From Rhodospirillaceae bacterium (GTDB taxonomy: Bacteria > Pseudomonadota > Alphaproteobacteria > Rhodospirillales > Rhodospirillaceae): DNA of 64,000 nucleotides. Numbering within the stretch: position 1 is the stretch's first letter; every line of letters begins with the position of its first letter. The stretch lies in the NCBI GenBank assembly GCA_028822445.1, contig JAPKDQ010000001.1, positions 62,001 through 126,000 on the forward strand, read 5' to 3'. The position numbers and the translations under genes are program-made. Under the pieces are notes generated by a model that was not told the origin of the DNA, ran no database searches, and was given only the letters and a program-made list of their open reading frames with translations. This document shows positions 38,687 through 48,674 of the stretch, piece by piece.

Positions 38687-41600
38687 TCAGGCCGTGTCGC
38701 GGAAGGATTCAGCCTCATTCAGGTTAACTGAGACCAGCTTAGAGACCCCGCGTTCTGCCATTGTGACCCCAAATAGGCGGTCAACCCGGGCCATACTCAT
38801 GCGATGGTGTGTGACCACGATGACACGCGTGCCCGTAGCTTCAGCAATCTGAGTGATTAAATTGCAGAACCGGTCCACATTTGCATCATCCAGCGGGGCG
38901 TCAACTTCGTCGAGTACGCAGATGGGTGCTGGGTTAACCATAAACACGGCAAATAGTAGGGCGATGGCCGTCAGGGCTTGTTCTCCGCCAGAGAGAAGCC
39001 CTAGGTTCTGCATGCGCTTACCTGGTGGGCTCGCCATAATTTCTAGTCCAGCTTCAAGGGGGTCTTCGGCGTCTGTTAGTGATAGGTGTGCCCGACCGCC
39101 GCCAAACAGGCTGGTAAACAGGCTCCGGAAATGGCCATCCACTTCCTTAAAGGACTGCAGCAACCGCTGGCGTCCTTCGCGGTTGAGCGAGGAAATGCCA
39201 TCGCGCAGACGGGCTATGGCATTGATTAGGTCTTCGCGCTCTGTATCCAGAGTTTCCATCTGCTCGCCAAGCGCCTCACTTTCTTGCTCAGCACGAAGAT
39301 TTATAGCGCCCATATTGTCGCGCTCACTGATTAGGCGTTGCAGGCTCTTCTCAGCTTTTTCGAGCAGCGGTGGCTCCTCGTCATCCTTAAGGCGCGTCTG
39401 GGCACGAACTTCAGATGGGGCGCAGCCAACCTTTTCCTCAATCGCGGCGGCCAATGTTTCAATTGCTTGTTGGGCTTGGGCGACGGCGGCTTCACGACGG
39501 ACCCGCTCTTCACGGGCTGTGGATGCGCTTTGCTCAGTCTCGCGAAGCGCCTTGTTGCTGTCGTTGAGATTTTTTTCAGCGCGAATCAGGGCGTCTGCCG
39601 CCGCGCTGCGTTCTCTTTCCGCCATTTGCAGTTGGACCATTAAAGCTTGACGTTGCTCAGCCAAAGCTTCTGGTTTTCCAGCTAAGTCGTTGACTTCTTC
39701 GACCGCTGACCCTTCACGTTCCAATAAGGATCCTAGTTGACGTTCTGCCTCGTCACGACGGATTGTCCATGATCCTGTGTCTTCTGCCAAAGCAGCGAGA
39801 CGGTGTTGGCGCTCTTCTGATGCTCTTGCAAGGGCATCGTAAGCTGCTCGCGCTTCCATAAGGTCGTTGCGGCGCGTGCGGAGTTGCTTTTGAAGCTCTG
39901 CTTGGCGCTCGCGTTCTGTGGTGCCATCACCCAGCTCGGCTAACGTTGCTTGGGCTGCACTTTCTTGGTCACCGGCTTCGTCGCGCTCGCCAATCAGTGT
40001 CTTGCGTGTTTCTTCCAGACTCGAGATTCGGCTTTCTAATGCTGCTGCCAAGCGTTGGCGCTCTGCGAGAGCCGCACGAGCGGTTTGGAGCGTTTGCTCT
40101 GCTTGGCGTACAGTTGCGCGGACTTGTTTTTCGTGTTCCGCCGCTTCAGTCACACGCGTTCTTGCTGTGATGGCCGTCTCTTCGGCAGCCTGAGATGCTG
40201 CTTGCCGTGCTTCTATTTCGCTGCGCAGTTCTTTCAGACGGTTCTTGTGTTTGAGTCGCTGGGCTGCAGCGCTTGGTGCGCCCGATGCACTGACGAAACC
40301 ATCCCAACGCCATAGATCTCCATCTCTGGTGACAAGACGCTGGCCAGGTTTCAAGGCGTTGTGTAGGTCCGACCCGGATTCTTTGCTGTTAACTAGACCG
40401 ACTTGCGACAGTCGGCGCGCGAGTTTTGAAGGGGCCTGCACAACCTCGCTCAGCGCGCGAACACCTTCTGGTAGCACCTGCGGCCGAGCAAATGGAGGAA
40501 GGTTAGACCAGTGGACCGGGGCTGCATCATCTGACGCACCACTAAGGTCGTCACCGATGGCGGCACCAAGCGCGGGTTCATATCCCGGCTCAACAGTCAC
40601 GGAGTCGAGTATTGGGCTCCAAGTTGCATCGGTTTCACGCTCAGCAAGCAAACCTTCAAGTGCTATCACTTCAGCCTGCACCTTCGCTTCTTCGCCGCGC
40701 AGTTCTTGGAGTTGATCTCGAAGGGTTTGGTCTTCTTCTTGTGCTGTGGCGCGAGTGGTTTCGGCTTCTTCCCAGAGATTCCGGGCAGAATCCAGCGTCG
40801 TTTCGTACTGCTGTGTGATCGTTTCTTCAGCTTGGAGGTCTAAAGCGGGCTGAGCTTGCACCCGTGTTTCGTCGAGCTGTTCGTTAGCTTCTTCAAGGCG
40901 GCGAAGTGCGCGCCCACCGCGCAATTTTGCTTCTTCTGCTTTTTGCCTTGCCGTTGCGCGTGAAGAATTGGCTTCTGCAAAATCTGCACTTAAGCGCTGA
41001 ATCTCAGCTTCTAGCTCTTCAACGGATTGTGCGGATGTCTTTAGTGTCGTGCGTGAGTGTTCGACAGAATCAGCTTGGCTTTCTTGGGCTTCTTTAAGTC
41101 CGGACTGCTCGCTAGCGAGGCGCTCAATTGCGCCGCGTGCATCTGCGGTCCGCTCTTTCTCCCGCGCCATATCATCGCGCAATTGGGCGAGGCGTGTTTC
41201 AGAGGTTTCTTGAGCGGCAGCCAAACGCTGCTCTTCTTCGTCAATTCGTTCGCGCGCAAGGTTAAGGCGCTGAACCTTTGCTGCTTCGGCGGCTTCCGCT
41301 TGGCGTAGCGGGGGCACTGATTCTGCTGCTGCTACTTGATCAGTCGTTGCTTCCGCGACCAACCTTGCTTTGACGCCAACGGCTTGCTCAGCGATAGTAA
41401 ACGCCTTGCCAGCGCTGATTAGGCCTTCTTCAGCCGCTGCCTGTCGAATGGTTAATACCATGGCGTCGGCCGCACGGATGGAATCCGAAATCGTGCGATA
41501 GCGAGCAGCTTGGCGTGCTTGCTTCTTCAAGCTTTGGAGTTGGGCATCAAGAGCTTGGATGATGTCATCAAGACGCTCGAGATTTGTTTCCGCAGCTTTG

Positions 41601-42154
41601 AGGCGAAGTTCTGCTTCATGGCGTCGACTGTGAAGGCCGGTAATGTTCGCGGCTTCTTCTAGAAGGTGCCGCCGTTGGTTCGGTTTGGCGTTAATGATTG
41701 AACCAATACGGCCTTGGCTGACTAATGCGGTAGAGCGAGCACCAGACGATAGGTCTGCGAAGAGAAGCTGGACATCTCTAGCCCGCACGTCTCTGCCGTT
41801 GACCCGATACTGCGATCCCTTTCCGCGTTCGATGCGGCGCGTTACCTCAAGTTCATCTGAATCGTTGAATTGCGCACTTGCCTTGCGCGCTGAGTTATCC
41901 ATGATCAGGCTAACTTCAGCGATATTGCGTGCTGGTCGATCTCGGGTGCCGCCGAAGATCATTTCATCCATCTCGCCGCCGCGCATTTGCTTGGCAGATG
42001 TTTCACCCATGACCCAGCGCAAGGCTTCAACTAGGTTGGATTTGCCGCAGCCGTTCGGACCAACGACGCCAGTCATACCCTTTTCGATGACAAGGTCAGT
42101 AGGGTCTACAAAAGATTTAAAGCCGGTCAGGCGCAGCCGGGTAAATTCAACCAA
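38687..42154 (-). CDS. smc: Chromosome segregation protein SMC
   Basis: A 1155-residue SMC ATPase that compacts and aligns chromosomes. Walker A is GPNGCGKSN (residues 32-40), a long coiled coil follows, the hinge lies at about 500-630 and the second coil returns to the C-terminal head with the signature LSGGEQALTAIAL and Walker B ICVLDEVDAPLDDANV. Ala/Arg/Glu-rich coils dominate. It lies 62 bp after the DsbA-like gene on the same strand. scpA and scpB are not in the window. Confidence 0.97.
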   Translation of the reverse strand: MVEFTRLRLTGFKSFVDPTDLVIEKGMTGVVGPNGCGKSNLVEALRWVMGETSAKQMRGGEMDEMIFGGTRDRPARNIAEVSLIMDNSARKASAQFNDSDELEVTRRIERGKGSQYRVNGRDVRARDVQLLFADLSSGARSTALVSQGRIGSIINAKPNQRRHLLEEAANITGLHSRRHEAELRLKAAETNLERLDDIIQALDAQLQSLKKQARQAARYRTISDSIRAADAMVLTIRQAAAEEGLISAGKAFTIAEQAVGVKARLVAEATTDQVAAAESVPPLRQAEAAEAAKVQRLNLARERIDEEEQRLAAAQETSETRLAQLRDDMAREKERTADARGAIERLASEQSGLKEAQESQADSVEHSRTTLKTSAQSVEELEAEIQRLSADFAEANSSRATARQKAEEAKLRGGRALRRLEEANEQLDETRVQAQPALDLQAEETITQQYETTLDSARNLWEEAETTRATAQEEDQTLRDQLQELRGEEAKVQAEVIALEGLLAERETDATWSPILDSVTVEPGYEPALGAAIGDDLSGASDDAAPVHWSNLPPFARPQVLPEGVRALSEVVQAPSKLARRLSQVGLVNSKESGSDLHNALKPGQRLVTRDGDLWRWDGFVSASGAPSAAAQRLKHKNRLKELRSEIEARQAASQAAEETAITARTRVTEAAEHEKQVRATVRQAEQTLQTARAALAERQRLAAALESRISSLEETRKTLIGERDEAGDQESAAQATLAELGDGTTERERQAELQKQLRTRRNDLMEARAAYDALARASEERQHRLAALAEDTGSWTIRRDEAERQLGSLLEREGSAVEEVNDLAGKPEALAEQRQALMVQLQMAERERSAAADALIRAEKNLNDSNKALRETEQSASTAREERVRREAAVAQAQQAIETLAAAIEEKVGCAPSEVRAQTRLKDDEEPPLLEKAEKSLQRLISERDNMGAINLRAEQESEALGEQMETLDTEREDLINAIARLRDGISSLNREGRQRLLQSFKEVDGHFRSLFTSLFGGGRAHLSLTDAEDPLEAGLEIMASPPGKRMQNLGLLSGGEQALTAIALLFAVFMVNPAPICVLDEVDAPLDDANVDRFCNLITQIAEATGTRVIVVTHHRMSMARVDRLFGVTMAERGVSKLVSVNLNEAESFRDTA

Positions 42155-42216
42155 AGATTAGGTCTCCGCAAAAACGTTCTGGTACGGGTGGGTTAAGTAA
42201 AAAGCAAACGGTGCGA

Positions 42217-42951
42217 CTAAGAACCCTTTTCCGCAAGCTTGTCTTCAATGATTTCTGCCATGTAGTCAAAGCCTCGGTTGCCTTCTATTTTTACGTCTCC
42301 AATAAAGAACGTGGGTGTGGAACTGATTTTGAATTGGTTTGTCGCGGCTTCCTGGCCTTCACGGATAGCATTCATAATGTTTTGATTTTCGAGGCATGCG
42401 TTTACGTCGTTTTCATTTAGGCCAGCAAGCTTTGCGTACGATGTCAGTGGCTTAATGGGGCTCTTTGACATAACCCAGGTGCCTTGTTGTCGGAACATGA
42501 CATTAAGGAGGGCTTGTCCTCGGTCACCGTCAGCGCAGCGGGCGAGCATCGCTCCGGCCATAGCTAATCCATCAAGGGGAAAGTCACGAAATACCAGCCG
42601 GACTTTTCCGGTGTCGATGTAGGCTTTCTTGAGCTCGGGCAGGACCGTATTGTGAAAGGATGCACAATGACTGCAGGTGAGCGAGGCGTATTCGACGATT
42701 GTAACTGGTGCGGCGGGGTCTCCATAAATCATCTCGCGATACACTGGGCCATTAGAGCCCGCGGCTTCCCCATCAGTAGCTTGCTCAAGTTTCTCCGAAT
42801 CGGTCGACGTCGCATCGGCCGCGACCTCGGACTCGGTTTGGGCGGCTGGAGCCGCAGAATTCTGGGATTCTTCTTCAGCGCAGGACGCAGTCCCAAAAAG
42901 GGCAAGAGATAGGACGACGCAGCTAAAAGCGGCAGAAGTAAACGGTTTCAC
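42217..42951 (-). CDS. DsbA-family thiol:disulfide lipoprotein
   Basis: A 244-residue periplasmic thioredoxin-fold protein. The leader ends in a lipobox (GTASC, Cys24), followed by an Ala/Glu/Ser-rich linker to about residue 70. The active site is CSHC in SLTCSHCASFHN, and the cis-Pro loop is SSTPTFFIG, which matches the DsbA/BdbD-like group. It starts at GTG 42951 with GAGGAAT upstream. The order dciA - dsbA-like - smc is common in Alphaproteobacteria. It probably forms or isomerises disulfides in exported proteins. Confidence 0.88.
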   Translation of the reverse strand: MKPFTSAAFSCVVLSLALFGTASCAEEESQNSAAPAAQTESEVAADATSTDSEKLEQATDGEAAGSNGPVYREMIYGDPAAPVTIVEYASLTCSHCASFHNTVLPELKKAYIDTGKVRLVFRDFPLDGLAMAGAMLARCADGDRGQALLNVMFRQQGTWVMSKSPIKPLTSYAKLAGLNENDVNACLENQNIMNAIREGQEAATNQFKISSTPTFFIGDVKIEGNRGFDYMAEIIEDKLAEKGS

Positions 42952-43221
42952 GGTAATTCCTCACTATATGACGTGGGTATAACGCATCTAACCCACAAGG
43001 TGTTGTGTATTTTAGGTAGGTGGCCCTATGTGCTGTAACGTCTCGAGCACGCGCTCGGATAAATAAAAACTGAAGTGTAGCGTAGATATGAGTCGCTAAA
43101 GTGGGCGAATCTTGCAAGGAAAATTCTCCCGATGGCCATTGGATAGGATTTGCAAATCCCTTTTAAGTGACAAGTTTTCTTTTTTTGTTAGTGGAGATAA
43201 AGTTTTTTAGGGTGAGATTGA

Positions 43222-43749
43222 TTATTGTGGGGCGCTACCCTCAGAAGATTCTGCTTCGCGTTTTTCTCTTAAGGTGCGGCCACGCCCCTGAGCAAGCAGT
43301 CGCTCCAAGCCTTTTTCGTCCAGTTTGGTGATGGAGCCGATGGGGCATCGATCCGGCAACCCTCCGCCACTCGTCACGAGGATGGAATCACCACCAAATC
43401 CGCAAAGGCGACCATTGTTCGATGTGAAGCCGATGGTGTGTGCGAACCGTAGATTCTGGCAGGGCCGATCAAGTTGCAAGTGGTAGGGGTGACTCCGGCT
43501 TGGGGCCCACACGATCAGATTATGTCTGTTAAGTGGCTTCCAATCGTAAAGAGTTCGAAAGAAAATGCACTGGTTCGTTGTTTTCGGAAGCCTGCCCGGG
43601 AACTGCTCCAGAATGTAGCCTTCGTCGTTAGCTGTTATCGGAGCGCGCTCACTGGACGTCTCCTGCGCAACCGAAGGGTAGGTCACGGCTGCACAAAGTG
43701 CGGCAGTCGCGATAAATAGACTTTGTCTAATGCTGACCTTTTTCATCAT
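43222..43749 (-). CDS. Exported DUF6491-like protein
   Basis: A 175-residue exported protein: signal SIRQSLFIATAALCAAVTYP, then a small domain with CIFFRTLYDWKPL, CQNLRFAHTIGF, LCGFGGDSILV and RCPIGSITKL. The cysteine spacing and the DWKPL/IGSI phrases recall DUF6491. ATG 43749 was chosen because CAGGAA lies 6-7 bases upstream; the longer N-terminus would not be a signal peptide. The function is unknown. Confidence 0.65.
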   Translation of the reverse strand: MMKKVSIRQSLFIATAALCAAVTYPSVAQETSSERAPITANDEGYILEQFPGRLPKTTNQCIFFRTLYDWKPLNRHNLIVWAPSRSHPYHLQLDRPCQNLRFAHTIGFTSNNGRLCGFGGDSILVTSGGGLPDRCPIGSITKLDEKGLERLLAQGRGRTLREKREAESSEGSAPQ

Positions 43750-44025
43750 CTTTATTCCTGCCGCTCGCATAGTCCCTGGGGTCAAAAACTTTCGACGCCA
43801 CTCAGGATCGCTTCGCATTTATGCGCCTTACTACCTTAATCATAATCAAGAATATGGATATTGTAGGGCACTACTGCGATGGAGCGGTTCTTAATCAACA
43901 TGTGTGGCTAAAGGAACACAGGCTCTGGCAGGGTTTGTGACGTGTAAAGGTAATGATAACGGCGACAAACTGAGTTGTCGTCGACCGGAACGAGGGCTTC
44001 GTATCCTGGCTGGACTAATTACGGT

Positions 44026-44541
44026 CTATTTACGGGCCTTGAGGCGAGCGCCTAAACGGGCCAGGGCCTGTTTTAGAGGACCAGACCCCAGATTGCCGAT
44101 TTCAGTTTCTGCGTCCGCCAAGGCGTCCGCTGTAATTGTTTTTGTCCTAGGAATGGGGTTGGTCACGTAACGTTGAGGCAAGGGGCCTTGATGCACTTTG
44201 ACTTTATTAATCGTTCCTGGCCCCAGGAAGTTGTTAACGCGCTCGATGATCAGCGGGGTCTGGGGCTGAACCAGAACGGCGGTAGCGCCACTCTCGACAC
44301 GCAAATGCAAAGTTCCATTGGTCCGCGCGCCGCGGTCAAACTGCACCCGCTCGGGGGCGGTTGATGCAGCCAGTTCTGTGCCAACAATTTCCGCCCAGCG
44401 CCCAATGACTTGCCCTGCAGAGAATCCTCGTTTCCCAAGCACTGGGCGTGCCACCCGCTCGGTCAGGGCTGCAATACCTAGCAGTCCGCGTGAGGTGCGG
44501 TCGGCGGCATCTGATGCTTTTCTTTTTGGTGTCGTGCCCAT
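44026..44541 (-). CDS. dciA: DciA/DUF721 replication helicase loader
   Basis: A 171-residue protein of the DUF721 family, the ancestral loader of the replicative helicase DnaB. The family domain is VIGRWAEIVGTELAASTAPERVQF, then GTLHLRVESGATAVL and IIERVNNFLG, with a basic N-terminus (PKRKASDAADRTSR). It is divergent from mutY with a 70-bp gap. Confidence 0.85.
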   Translation of the reverse strand: MGTTPKRKASDAADRTSRGLLGIAALTERVARPVLGKRGFSAGQVIGRWAEIVGTELAASTAPERVQFDRGARTNGTLHLRVESGATAVLVQPQTPLIIERVNNFLGPGTINKVKVHQGPLPQRYVTNPIPRTKTITADALADAETEIGNLGSGPLKQALARLGARLKARK

Positions 44542-44611
44542 AGTGTCCAGTATATCTCAGTCAGAGCACTTTGTGCGTGCCTGTTCTCTTTTAGATGGAT
44601 CTTAGTCAGGC

Positions 44612-45703
44612 ATGGCATCTGGAAGAAAACTTAACCCGAAGCCTGACGATTTGATGTCGTGGTACGACAAGCACCGGCGGCGTCTGCCGTGGCGTGCCCT
44701 ACCTAATCAATCTGCTGATCCATATATGGTGTGGCTGAGTGAAATCATGTTGCAACAAACCACTGTTGCGGCGGTTAAGCCGTATTTCGAGAAATTTCTG
44801 AAATGCTGGCCAACGGTCCAGCACCTTGCTGAAGTGAAGCTTGATAACGTTCTGACGGAGTGGGCGGGCCTCGGATATTACGCGCGGGCGCGAAACCTTC
44901 ATGCCTGCGCAAAAGTAATTGCAACTGATTATGACGGCATATTTCCCGATACTGAGGAGGCATTACTGGCGTTGCCTGGTGTCGGTGCATACACAGCTGC
45001 GGCAATCGCAGCCATTGCCTTTGATAAACGGGCAGTTGTTGTCGACGGAAATGTTGAGCGTGTTATGGCTCGAATCTATGCCGTGCAGGAGCCGTTACCG
45101 AAAGCAAAGAAGACGCTGAAAGCGTTGGCAGATGGCCTCACAACGAACCATCGACCGGGTGACTACGCGCAGGCCGTGATGGACCTGGGGGCTACAGTAT
45201 GCACACCTAAGTCGCCGTCCTGTGTTCTATGCCCATGGAAGAAACCCTGCATTGCACGGAGCCGGGGCATAGCAGCAGATTTACCCCGTAAAACACCAAA
45301 GAAACAACGGCCGACCCGCCGAGGGCTCTGTTTCTGGATGACGAGGTCAGACGGCGCTATCTTACTCCGGCGACGGCCAGAGAAAGGTCTGCTTGGCGGT
45401 ATGATGGAAATTCCCTCTTCTCCCTGGCAGCGCGATGCCGGGGACATTGGGGCTGCGAAGCACCATGCCCCGGGCGCTATGTTGAGGACTAGGTGGACAC
45501 CTTTAGTCGGGATGGTGAGCCATACGTTTACTCATTTTTATCTCGAGTTGGAGCTACATATGGCGACAATACCGGACAAGCGTGCCGAAACCGTCGGTAG
45601 AGATAAGGATATCGTTTGGGCTCATCTGGACGATCTCGACAATTACGCCTTGCCATCCGTCATGCGCAAGGTGGTCAAGCATGCTCTTAAATCGGGACGC
45701 TAA
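44612..45703 (+). CDS. mutY: A/G-specific adenine glycosylase
   Basis: A 363-residue base-excision enzyme removing A opposite 8-oxoG. Catalytic residues are E44 (SEIMLQQT) and D145 (VVDGNVER). The helix-hairpin-helix is LPGVGAYTAAAIA, and the 4Fe-4S ligands are C197, C204, C207 and C213 (CX6CX2CX5C). The C-terminal MutT-like domain (GLCFWMTRSDGAILLRRRPE and on) reads the oxidised guanine. Confidence 0.95.
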   Translation: MASGRKLNPKPDDLMSWYDKHRRRLPWRALPNQSADPYMVWLSEIMLQQTTVAAVKPYFEKFLKCWPTVQHLAEVKLDNVLTEWAGLGYYARARNLHACAKVIATDYDGIFPDTEEALLALPGVGAYTAAAIAAIAFDKRAVVVDGNVERVMARIYAVQEPLPKAKKTLKALADGLTTNHRPGDYAQAVMDLGATVCTPKSPSCVLCPWKKPCIARSRGIAADLPRKTPKKQRPTRRGLCFWMTRSDGAILLRRRPEKGLLGGMMEIPSSPWQRDAGDIGAAKHHAPGAMLRTRWTPLVGMVSHTFTHFYLELELHMATIPDKRAETVGRDKDIVWAHLDDLDNYALPSVMRKVVKHALKSGR

Positions 45704-45740
45704 GTTTTAAATTAGGTTTTGTGGGGAAGGGATTTAACCT

Positions 45741-45827
45741 ATGTCGACTGATCAAGCCACGGACGCCAAAGACAAGCTGAGTGACAGCGTGTGGGCTGGT
45801 CAACCTGACTACGCTGGCAGTTGTTGA
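45741..45827 (+). CDS. Possible 28-codon leader ORF coupled to the SBP
   Basis: ATG 45741 opens MSTDQATDAKDKLSDSVWAG and runs 28 codons to TGA 45825-45827, which overlaps the ATG of the substrate-binding protein by one base (TGATG). GGAAGG lies about 10 bases upstream. The overlap suggests translational coupling, but there is no other proof that it is made. Confidence 0.35.
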   Translation: MSTDQATDAKDKLSDSVWAGQPDYAGSC

Positions 45828-47449
45828 TGCCCAAGCCCGTACCAAAAAAGAGACTGCCTAATACGGTAGTTTTTACTGCTGCTTTCGTTGCATTTTTTGC
45901 CTGGTCTTTTGCTGCCCAGGCCGCGTCTATGCTCGTACGTGGTAATCATCAAGATCCTGCTAGCCTAGACCCGCACAGGATATCTACGGTGTATGAAAGC
46001 AACATCGTTCTCGATTTATTTGAAGGGCTAACGGCACCCGATGCGACTGGCGCACCTGGCCCTGGAGTGGCGCAAACATGGTCGGTGTCAAAGGATGGCC
46101 TGACATGGACCTTTACATTGTGGCCTGATTTGGAATGGTCCGATGGAGCGCCGCTTTTGTCAGGTGATGTTGTGTTTTCTTTTCAGCGCTTGGTGACCCC
46201 CGCAACAGCGTCGCAGTACCCCTATCTTTTTTATGCGGTCAAGAATGCCGCCGCTGTGAACCGAGGCGAAGTTACGCCAGATATGCTGGGTGTATCTGCC
46301 CCCAATAGCAAGACTGTGGTCGTACAGCTCGAGTCTCCAGTCCCATTTCTGCCGGAGCTTCTTGCAAATGCTTTCGCCGCTATTGTTCCGGCCCATACGA
46401 TTGAGGCGTACGGTGACCGTTGGGCCTCGCCAGGCGTGATGGTTTCAAATGGAGCGTTCGCTTTAAAAGATTTTAAACCGCAAGATCGTGTCCACCTAAT
46501 CCGCAATCCGTACTTTCGCGATGCTGGCTCTGTTGCTTTAGACTCTATTGTCTATCTGCCAACGGAAGACCAATCGGCAGCTGTCGCGAGGTTTCGCGCC
46601 GGCGGATTGGACACCAGCCTTGAATTTCCGACAGCCCGCACACCCTGGTTACTGGAAAACCTGCCCAATGAAACCCGCATCTCCGAATACTTAGTCACCT
46701 TTTATCTTTCGTTCAACACGGATAGCCCAGCCCTATCTGATGCACGCGTGCGCCGGGCGTTATCATTGGCGATTGATCGGGAAACGATTGCCCGCCGCGT
46801 TCTGCGCTCTGGGGAGAAACCAGCCTACACTTTGGTTCCGCCGTCCGTTGCTGGTTATACGCCGCCCGATGTATTGGACTCACGAAAACCGAAGGCTGAT
46901 CGCATAGCCGAGGCAAAGTCTCTTCTAGAGGATGCCGGGTACGGGCCAGAAAAACGATTAAGCCTGAGCTATAGTTTATCGTCTGCTGAGGACCGACGTC
47001 GTGTCGCAGTCGCCATTTCCGCCATGTGGCGCCCCTTGGGGGTGGATGTGATGTTGAATAACACTGAAGGAAAAGTTCTATTCGCTCGCCTGCGGACCGG
47101 CGACTTTGAGATTGGTTACGCGGGTTGGGCTGCTGATGTAAACGATGCGGGAAACTTTCTCTCTATTCTCGATAGCCGGGCAAAAAACTCTAACTATGCG
47201 CGGTTTAATAGTCGGGCGTATGATGCGCTGCTGGATCAGGCAGCAGAGACCATAGATCTATCAGAGCGCGCCTTGGTGCTTGCTGAGGCTGAGGCCTTAA
47301 TGCTGTCCGAAACGCCCATCGCGCCGCTATTCTATGGGGTCAGCAAAAGCCTTGTTGGTAGTCATGTTAGCGGATGGATAGATAATCCGCGTGACGTCCA
47401 TCTCAGTCGATATGTGAACGTTGCGCGTAGAGCTGCGCTCAATGATTGA
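45827..47449 (+). CDS. ABC transporter substrate-binding protein, OppA family
   Basis: A 540-residue periplasmic peptide-type binding protein. It has a Sec signal (TVVFTAAFVAFFAWSFAAQAA), then LDPHRISTVYESNIVLDLFEGLTA, WTFTLWPDLEWSDGAPL and RRALSLAIDRETIARRVL, all typical of SBP family 5. ATG 45827 was chosen; TTG at 45821/45824 are less likely. No permease or ATPase gene is close, so it is an orphan receptor like the one at 10005. The ligand is unknown. Confidence 0.87.
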   Translation: MPKPVPKKRLPNTVVFTAAFVAFFAWSFAAQAASMLVRGNHQDPASLDPHRISTVYESNIVLDLFEGLTAPDATGAPGPGVAQTWSVSKDGLTWTFTLWPDLEWSDGAPLLSGDVVFSFQRLVTPATASQYPYLFYAVKNAAAVNRGEVTPDMLGVSAPNSKTVVVQLESPVPFLPELLANAFAAIVPAHTIEAYGDRWASPGVMVSNGAFALKDFKPQDRVHLIRNPYFRDAGSVALDSIVYLPTEDQSAAVARFRAGGLDTSLEFPTARTPWLLENLPNETRISEYLVTFYLSFNTDSPALSDARVRRALSLAIDRETIARRVLRSGEKPAYTLVPPSVAGYTPPDVLDSRKPKADRIAEAKSLLEDAGYGPEKRLSLSYSLSSAEDRRRVAVAISAMWRPLGVDVMLNNTEGKVLFARLRTGDFEIGYAGWAADVNDAGNFLSILDSRAKNSNYARFNSRAYDALLDQAAETIDLSERALVLAEAEALMLSETPIAPLFYGVSKSLVGSHVSGWIDNPRDVHLSRYVNVARRAALND

Positions 47450-47572
47450 CGGCCCTTGAGGAGGCACGGCATAGTTGCCTCGGAACGTATGGGTGAGAAT
47501 ATGGTGGATACACCAGCGACCCCACAGGCGGTTGACCGCCGCCGCAAAACTTTAATCGCGAAAGGATACGGC

Positions 47573-48565
47573 ATGACCGAGACCTTCAAGGCTCTGGTAA
47601 TAGATAACGCTGACGGTAACTACACCGCCGGCATCAAAGACCTAACAGTCGCGGATCTGCCGGATGAGTCCGTTCTTGTCGACGTTGCCTACTCTACTCT
47701 CAACTATAAAGATGGCCTTGCCATAACAGGGAAAGGTAAAATCGTGCGCTCTTTTCCCATGGTCGGCGGTATAGACCTGGCTGGCACGGTGCTGGAGTCG
47801 GCCGATTCAAACTACAAGCCGGGGGATAAGGTTCTGGTCAATGGGTGGGGCCTTTCCGAGACTATGTGGGGGGGGTACAGCCAAAAGCAGCGCGTGAACG
47901 GTGAGTTTATCACCCGCGTGCCAGACGGTTTCTCCCTGAAAGACACGATGGCTATTGGCACGGCGGGATACACCTCCATGCTCTGCGTTCTCGCGCTTGA
48001 GGACGCGGGCATTACGCCTGATCAAGGCGACATTGTTGTAACCGGAGCTGCTGGTGGCGTTGGTTCTGTTGCGATCGCCGTATTGGCTAAGCTTGGATAC
48101 CGGGTCGTTGCGTCATCTGGTCGAACCTCCGAGGCGGACTATCTTAAATCTCTAGGGGCTACTGAAGTGATTGGTCGTGAAATTCTTGATCGCGATGCTC
48201 GGCCGCTCGAAAAAGGCCGCTGGGCTGGCGGCGTGGACTCGGTAGGGTCCAGAACACTAGCGACGCTTCTTGCTGAGACTAAAAATGAGGGCGCTGTCGC
48301 AGCATGTGGCCTTGCTGGCGGAACAGACCTTCCTACAACGGTCATGCCGTTCATCTTGCGCGGCGTGCGTCTACTTGGCGTCAACTGCGTCACCTGTGCC
48401 AACGAACGGCGTGATGAAGCCTGGTCGCGACTGGTGCATGACCTGGATGTCAGTAAACTTGCCGATATCACGAAGGTTGAGCCCCTTGGCCGCTTGCCTG
48501 AGTTAGGCGAGGAAATCCTTAGCGGTACGATTCGTGGCCGTGTGATTGTCGATGTGAATGCTTAG
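47573..48565 (+). CDS. AcuI/YhdH-type MDR reductase (acrylyl-CoA reductase-like)
   Basis: A 330-residue zinc-independent medium-chain reductase. YSTLNYKDGLAITGKGKIVRSFP and GIDLAGTV are YhdH/AcuI hallmarks, GAAGGVGSVAIA is the nucleotide fold near residue 157, and CANERRDEAW lies near the end. AcuI reduces acrylyl-CoA to propionyl-CoA with NADPH in DMSP and 3-hydroxypropionate metabolism. ATG 47573 has AAAGGAT upstream. No dmd or ddd genes are nearby, so the pathway assignment stays open. Confidence 0.82.
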   Translation: MTETFKALVIDNADGNYTAGIKDLTVADLPDESVLVDVAYSTLNYKDGLAITGKGKIVRSFPMVGGIDLAGTVLESADSNYKPGDKVLVNGWGLSETMWGGYSQKQRVNGEFITRVPDGFSLKDTMAIGTAGYTSMLCVLALEDAGITPDQGDIVVTGAAGGVGSVAIAVLAKLGYRVVASSGRTSEADYLKSLGATEVIGREILDRDARPLEKGRWAGGVDSVGSRTLATLLAETKNEGAVAACGLAGGTDLPTTVMPFILRGVRLLGVNCVTCANERRDEAWSRLVHDLDVSKLADITKVEPLGRLPELGEEILSGTIRGRVIVDVNA

Positions 48566-48674
48566 ACCCAAGAAAACTAGCCGGCGGTTGCAATGAGTGA
48601 GGCAAAAACCTGTTATGTTGCGGTGCGCGACAATCAGCTTATCTGATTAACCCAAAAGAAACGCAGGAATTTCC

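Noticed and set aside
38853-42161. Long plus-strand frames inside smc
   Set aside because: Opposite-strand shadows of a repetitive, GC-biased coiled-coil gene; Ser/Arg-rich with no domain.
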